In this document: positions 59,803-64,000 of the stretch, piece after piece
Position numbering within the stretch: the stretch's first letter is position 1
Layout of the letters: each line of letters opens with the position of its first letter
Source: Antitrichia curtipendula
Taxonomy: Eukaryota > Streptophyta > Bryopsida > Hypnales > Leucodontaceae
Reading direction: 5' to 3'
DNA: 64,000 nt
Assembly: GCA_951230915.1 (NCBI GenBank)
Contig: OX579634.1
Coordinates: forward strand, 19,618,725 to 19,682,724
Program-made: the position numbers and the translations under genes
Notes under the pieces: model-generated
The model's input: only the letters and a program-made list of their open reading frames with translations
Databases searched by the model: none
What the model was told of the DNA's origin: nothing

Positions 59803-59943
59803 TCCAAGTTTTTTTTGAGATCGACGGTTGTGGGAGGGGGGTTGTAATTTTTTTTTCAAAAAAATCAATGGCTCTCGTTTTTTCAAACATTGATTGGCGG
59901 GGGGGGGGGGGAACTAATAGCAGTGACAGTACATTTTTGGTAC

Positions 59944-60053
59944 ATTGTGCAGTGAAGTGGATGCACGGATGTTGATTTTGATTATACTTCAAGCCAAGGA
60001 TTGATCTAATCTTGATCTCAATTTAATATGTTTCCATGCTGTTTTTATGACCG
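59944..60053 (+). repeat. Direct repeat copy B (~110 bp)
   Basis: Partner of 59289-59395 (TTGTGCAGTGAAGTGGATGC through TTTCCATGCTG). The same orientation and high similarity suggest either a local duplication or a larger repeat with the hairpin and hexamer region between its ends. Confidence 0.85.
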
Positions 60054-60419
60054 AAAGCGACTTCTTTTTTGTTTCAGTCCCGTTGGCACTCACCGTCAAT
60101 GGCTACGTGCGCACATGGATCCACACTGCTTTGCCATTGTGCAGCAGACAAGTGCAAGAGGGAGAGGGACTGAGGCAGGCACCCAGACAATTATGATTTT
60201 TAAAAAAACTTTAGATGCAGACTGAAGGTGGTGATGGACTGATCTGATGGTGCTCATCACACTTGAAAGGGTCTCAAGACATCCCTTGTTGATCAATTGC
60301 CCTAAACCTGTAGATGTTCCAAGATGGTCGGTGAAAGATTTGAAAAAAACACTTCATCTAATTAATATGTATGTATTGAAGAAACTTCAAGAAAAAACAG
60401 TGTAAAAAATATCCATACC

Positions 60420-60659
60420 TTAACCCCTTAAGCGGATGTTGCCCTCCAAAAGAGCTGGTGTAGGTTGTCTGTATATTGAATTTATATGATCTTCTCCAAA
60501 CACTCAGAAATTCCAAAAAAAATTGCAGTTGACTAGTAGTATGTCTATGACTTGGTCTGAAATTTACAGCTTGAATGGGATTCATGTGCTACTCAATTTC
60601 CCCTTCTATATAAAACATGGGAGAGGGTATAGAAGACAACAACATCCTTAACGGGTTAA
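60420..60659. mobile_element. 240-bp MITE with TTAACCCC ends
   Basis: The left end TTAACCCCTTAAGCGGATGT and right end ACATCCTTAACGGGTTAA are imperfect inverted repeats with TTAA at both outer edges. It is a short relative of the 926-bp element at 30627. Its right edge abuts the first unit of the ~240-bp tandem array. Confidence 0.65.
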
Positions 60660-61370
60660 ATTAGGGTTGTTTGTTTTGTATGTTACAGTGAGATCTCCTT
60701 GACCGAGCATCTTTTAGTCGTGTTCATTGTGCCGTTGAAAAGTTGTCCATAAGAAGGGATGTATGGGCTTTGTTTTGTGGTGTTTGAACCTACAATGTGA
60801 AAGACATTGATTTTTGAAGTTTTTATGAGTTAAAAAATAGAAAAAATATTTTGACTTTTATTTTGATTGTGGCAATGGCATAGGATACACTAGTCCATAC
60901 CTTAAGTTAGGTTGATTTTGTTTTGTTTGTTATAGTGAGATCTCATAAACTGTACGTCCTTTGGTCACGTTTTTGGTATTGTCGAAAAGCCCTCATAGAG
61001 GAAGGGTGCACAACGGCTTTGTTTTGTATGGTTTAGACCTACAATGTGAAATTTATTGAGTTTCAAAGTTTTTATGAATTAAAAAATTAGAAATTATTTT
61101 ACTTACATTTTGGTTGTAGCAATGCCACAAGGCACACCAATCATTAAATCAAGTTGTTTGTTTGTTTTGTTTGTTATGGTGAGATCTCCGGAACAGTGCA
61201 TCATTTGGTTGCATTCTTGATACCGTTGGAAAGCTCTATGTGAAGAGGGGTGCACAGGTTTTATTTCACAGGGTTTAGACTTGAAGTGTGAAAGTATGAA
61301 TTTTTTAGTAATTCAAAAATTACTTTTATTTTTCTATGGGTTGTAGCCAACAGCACGGGGCACACTAATA
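60660..61370 (+). repeat. Tandem array of three ~240-bp units
   Basis: Units start near 60660, 60905 and 61148. Each begins with a GTTGTTTGTTTTGTTTGTTA-like phrase, has GTGAGATCTCC, then a GTTGAAAAG or GTTGGAAAGCTC phrase and GGGTGCACAGG or a close variant, and ends GGATACACTAGT, GGCACACCAAT or GGCACACTAAT. Single relatives are at 26291-26512 and 32931-33160, and a diverged one near 63270-63375. Non-coding. Confidence 0.8.
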
Positions 61371-64000
61371 AATCAATTGAAAGAAGAAAGATTGCTCTAC
61401 TTGAATCCATTATTAGAATCCATTACTTGAATCCATTACTTGAATCCATTATTTAGAACTTGAATCCATAATTAGATAGTTTGGAGGACTTGCAAATATT
61501 TATTATGATTTTTTGTGATTGGTGGAATCTTCCAACAAATCTTTCAATTGGTCAAATCTCATCTTATTGAAAGTTATCAAGAATGCTCTTTCTTTTGTTG
61601 AAATTTTTCAATTTTTTTTCAATATTTTCTAAAAGTTTGAATACCAAAGCCTGTGTCTATTTTCCTGAAACTCTTCATTACTCTGTTCTGTGCATTATTT
61701 TTTGAGGGAAAAATAAGCCTAAACTTTTGATAACACAATATGTCTACTAGTGCTCTACTAGTTTTCTATATTTTACTTTAGTTTTAGATTCCTCCTAAAA
61801 TAATAGTATTCCCAATACTGTCCACAAATGCAACAAAAAATAATAAAAAGTAATATTTGTTTTCACTTTAGATTAACCCTTAAAGGACATTACATTACAA
61901 GCCCCACAAGCATTTTGAAAGTCAAAACCTGATTTTTTTCACATAGATTTTTATTTTAAATGCTTTTAAGCAAAAATATAGCTCCAACAATTTAAGTTTT
62001 AGGCCATTCTAATTTTTTTAATTATTAAAATTATAAGTATTGTGACACTTTGAAGAAGTATCTTGAAAGCTCAAAATACACCACTTTTGAACTTTTTCTA
62101 TCGAATTTCTCTTAGTGTGTGCTCAAGGTGTACATCAATTACATTACGATGTTTGTCACTATTATTTTCATTTTTCAAAACAATCTCATACTATTTTAAG
62201 CATTTTTGTAATTACTATGATTTTGCAAAGAAATTTCTTTAAAAAATCATATAAAATTTAATTTGATGTTTTAATTATGAAAAAATGAGATTAAATTTTT
62301 AATATATATTGGCATGTATAAAAAATACTGAATTTTTGAAAAGTTTGTTCTAATGTAGAAATTTAATGAAGTTTGACCAAGCCTAGACATGAAATGTGTT
62401 TTAAGGATTCAGAAAAGATTTTGCAATTGCGAAGGAATCAATAATTCATATTCAATAACCTTGGATCGATGCAAGCTTCTAGTGCCAATTGCATTAAGTT
62501 GGTGGAATTCCACAACCAGCATTCTTTTGGACGTTTTGCCTAAAATGTCAACTTATACCTGATCTTCCTAGTTTTTTGAGCTAACTATGGCCTATAGGTA
62601 TAATGCACAATATTTTGGACTGAAATCAACGATGTTTTTAGCTATATTTTGTTCAAAAGTGCTACATTTGTTCAAAAGTTTAAAAGTGTTCTTAAGAAGG
62701 AAGTATTAATTTATTTTTAATGAATAAAATTGTTGGTTTGCTAAATACTTTAAAGACAATATCAGTCATTTTTGGATGAATGTATAATCTTTTGGATGAA
62801 AAATCTATGTTTCACCTTCATTTTTTACATTTCATCCATTTATTTAGATGTAAATAATAGCCCTAGATTTACAACTCCCATATTATATGATTATAACTAT
62901 AACCACTTATAATGCTTTTAGTCCAATCTCAAAAGATAGGATTTGTCTAGTATAGAAAACTCTTGTAGTTTCATTAAAAAAATATTTCAAAAATATAATT
63001 ATATATAGGAAATGAGTACTTTATGAGACAATGATAGCATTAAAAACCTAATCATGTGAATTTTTTTAATATATGTATTATAGGCCAAGCTACTCAACTT
63101 TTGGAGCTTTTCAACAAAAAATTAAGATTTTATTATAAAAAAATAGCATGAATGAATTTTAATTCTAATTAGTATTTTGTTGTTGCCACAATCAAAATAA
63201 TAGTATAAATAATTTTTTAATTTGAAAATAACTCCAAAATTCATAACTTCCCCGCTAGGAATGCAAGGGCTTTGTTGCGGTATGAGAGGTTTTGTTTTTT
63301 ATACAAATAGAAAGCTCTATGCACAAAAGATTGCAAGGGTTCTATTTTATGGCATTTGAACATATATTGTGATAGTTTTGTTTTTCTTAAGTAAAAGATA
63401 ATTTAATTCAATTTTTTAATTTATAAAAATTGTGAAATTCAATAACTTTCACATCATAGATCCAAACACTATGAAACAAAGTTCGTGCAACCCTTAACAC
63501 TAAGAGCTTTCCTATAGTACCAAGAATGCCTTGGCAAACTCATAGTTTCTTAGATTGTAATGTATAAAAAATAAAAAATAAAAATAAAAAACACTAATTT
63601 AAGATTAGAGGGAACTTCTTGTGTAGGTTTTTAAAATTATGCATAGGTGTTTCAATTCTTCGTATATATCGTGAAGTTTTTTTTTAATAAATATTCAATT
63701 CAACATTTTTTATATCTCATTTTATTTAATTTGGTCTTGACTTTATTTTTTGATCCTTTTTATTTAATATAATTCTTACAAAAGCTACTCTCTAAGCTAT
63801 TTCAATGCCTATGACCCTTGCTTATAACACAAGAGTTGTATTACCAAGATAATTGTGTCCCTCCAACAAAGTTTGCTTTGTATGCTACCCAGAATAACCC
63901 CTAAATGCTCAAATTGCATTTTTTGGCAACATAGCGATTTTAGGCAACTCACTACAAATGGAGTTTTTAGTTTTTTCTTTGAAATTTTCACAAAACATGT
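61371..64000. other. AT-rich intergenic DNA
   Basis: No gene. It contains GAATCCATTA-type short repeats (61405-61470), a TTAACCCTTAAAGGAC motif near 61875 that starts another decayed module, and A/T-only stretches. Open frames are short and low-complexity. Confidence 0.55.

Noticed and set aside
59580..59992. Frames with Tyr-Ser, Arg-Ile or Asn-Thr repeats
   Set aside because: Simple translations of the CGTATT hexamer array.

Overview
The window is nuclear DNA of a land plant. Genes have GT-AG introns, two cupin genes are germin-like, one gene belongs to the MIZ1 (DUF617) family known from land plants, and the repeats are plant-type (CACTA/EnSpm, MITEs, SINE). Short GC-rich genes sit in very AT-rich intergenic DNA. 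That would suit a bryophyte or lycophyte, but the sequence does not settle the lineage. There is no prokaryotic operon, CRISPR array or rRNA.

Left part, 1-24,682: inside a very large CACTA (EnSpm) DNA transposon. Its right terminus is visible (inverted CACTACTAGAAAA, with hairpin-forming subterminal repeats) and lies where moderate-GC DNA changes to AT-rich DNA. The left terminus is not in the window, so the element exceeds 24.6 kb. It carries a four-exon TNP2 transposase on the minus strand (9,774-3,831) that looks complete apart from one in-frame TGA at 8,494-8,492. Divergently, on the plus strand (15,172-19,923), lies a multi-exon gene with an AT-hook, an Arg/Ser-rich middle, a Ptta/En/Spm-like domain and a coiled coil, probably the TNPA-type accessory protein. 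A cysteine-rich third gene candidate lies downstream of TNP2 (0.1-3.2 kb, minus).

Middle, 24.7-37.4 kb: AT-rich repeat DNA with no convincing gene. It holds one tRNA-derived SINE, several fold-back elements, and copies of a recurrent family bounded by TTAACCCC...GGGGTTAA.

Germin locus, 37.4-43.1 kb: two identical 229-residue germin-like genes, head to head in a large inverted duplication whose centre is a 200-N assembly gap. The arms match base for base over about 2.3 kb. They then diverge slightly, and the right arm carries a 244-bp MITE (TIR CACAGGAAG, TSD ATA) that the left lacks. This is either a real recent palindrome or two haplotypes joined by the assembler.

Right part, 43.1-64 kb: AT-rich repeats around one intact two-exon MIZ1-like gene (50,450-49,402, minus). 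Notable repeats are a 434-bp MITE with 26-bp perfect TIRs enclosing a heptamer minisatellite, a 186-bp CACTA-type hairpin MITE, a 104-bp near-perfect hairpin, a 23-bp minisatellite, a CGTATT hexamer array, and tandem arrays of about 170 bp and 240 bp related to single copies elsewhere in the window.
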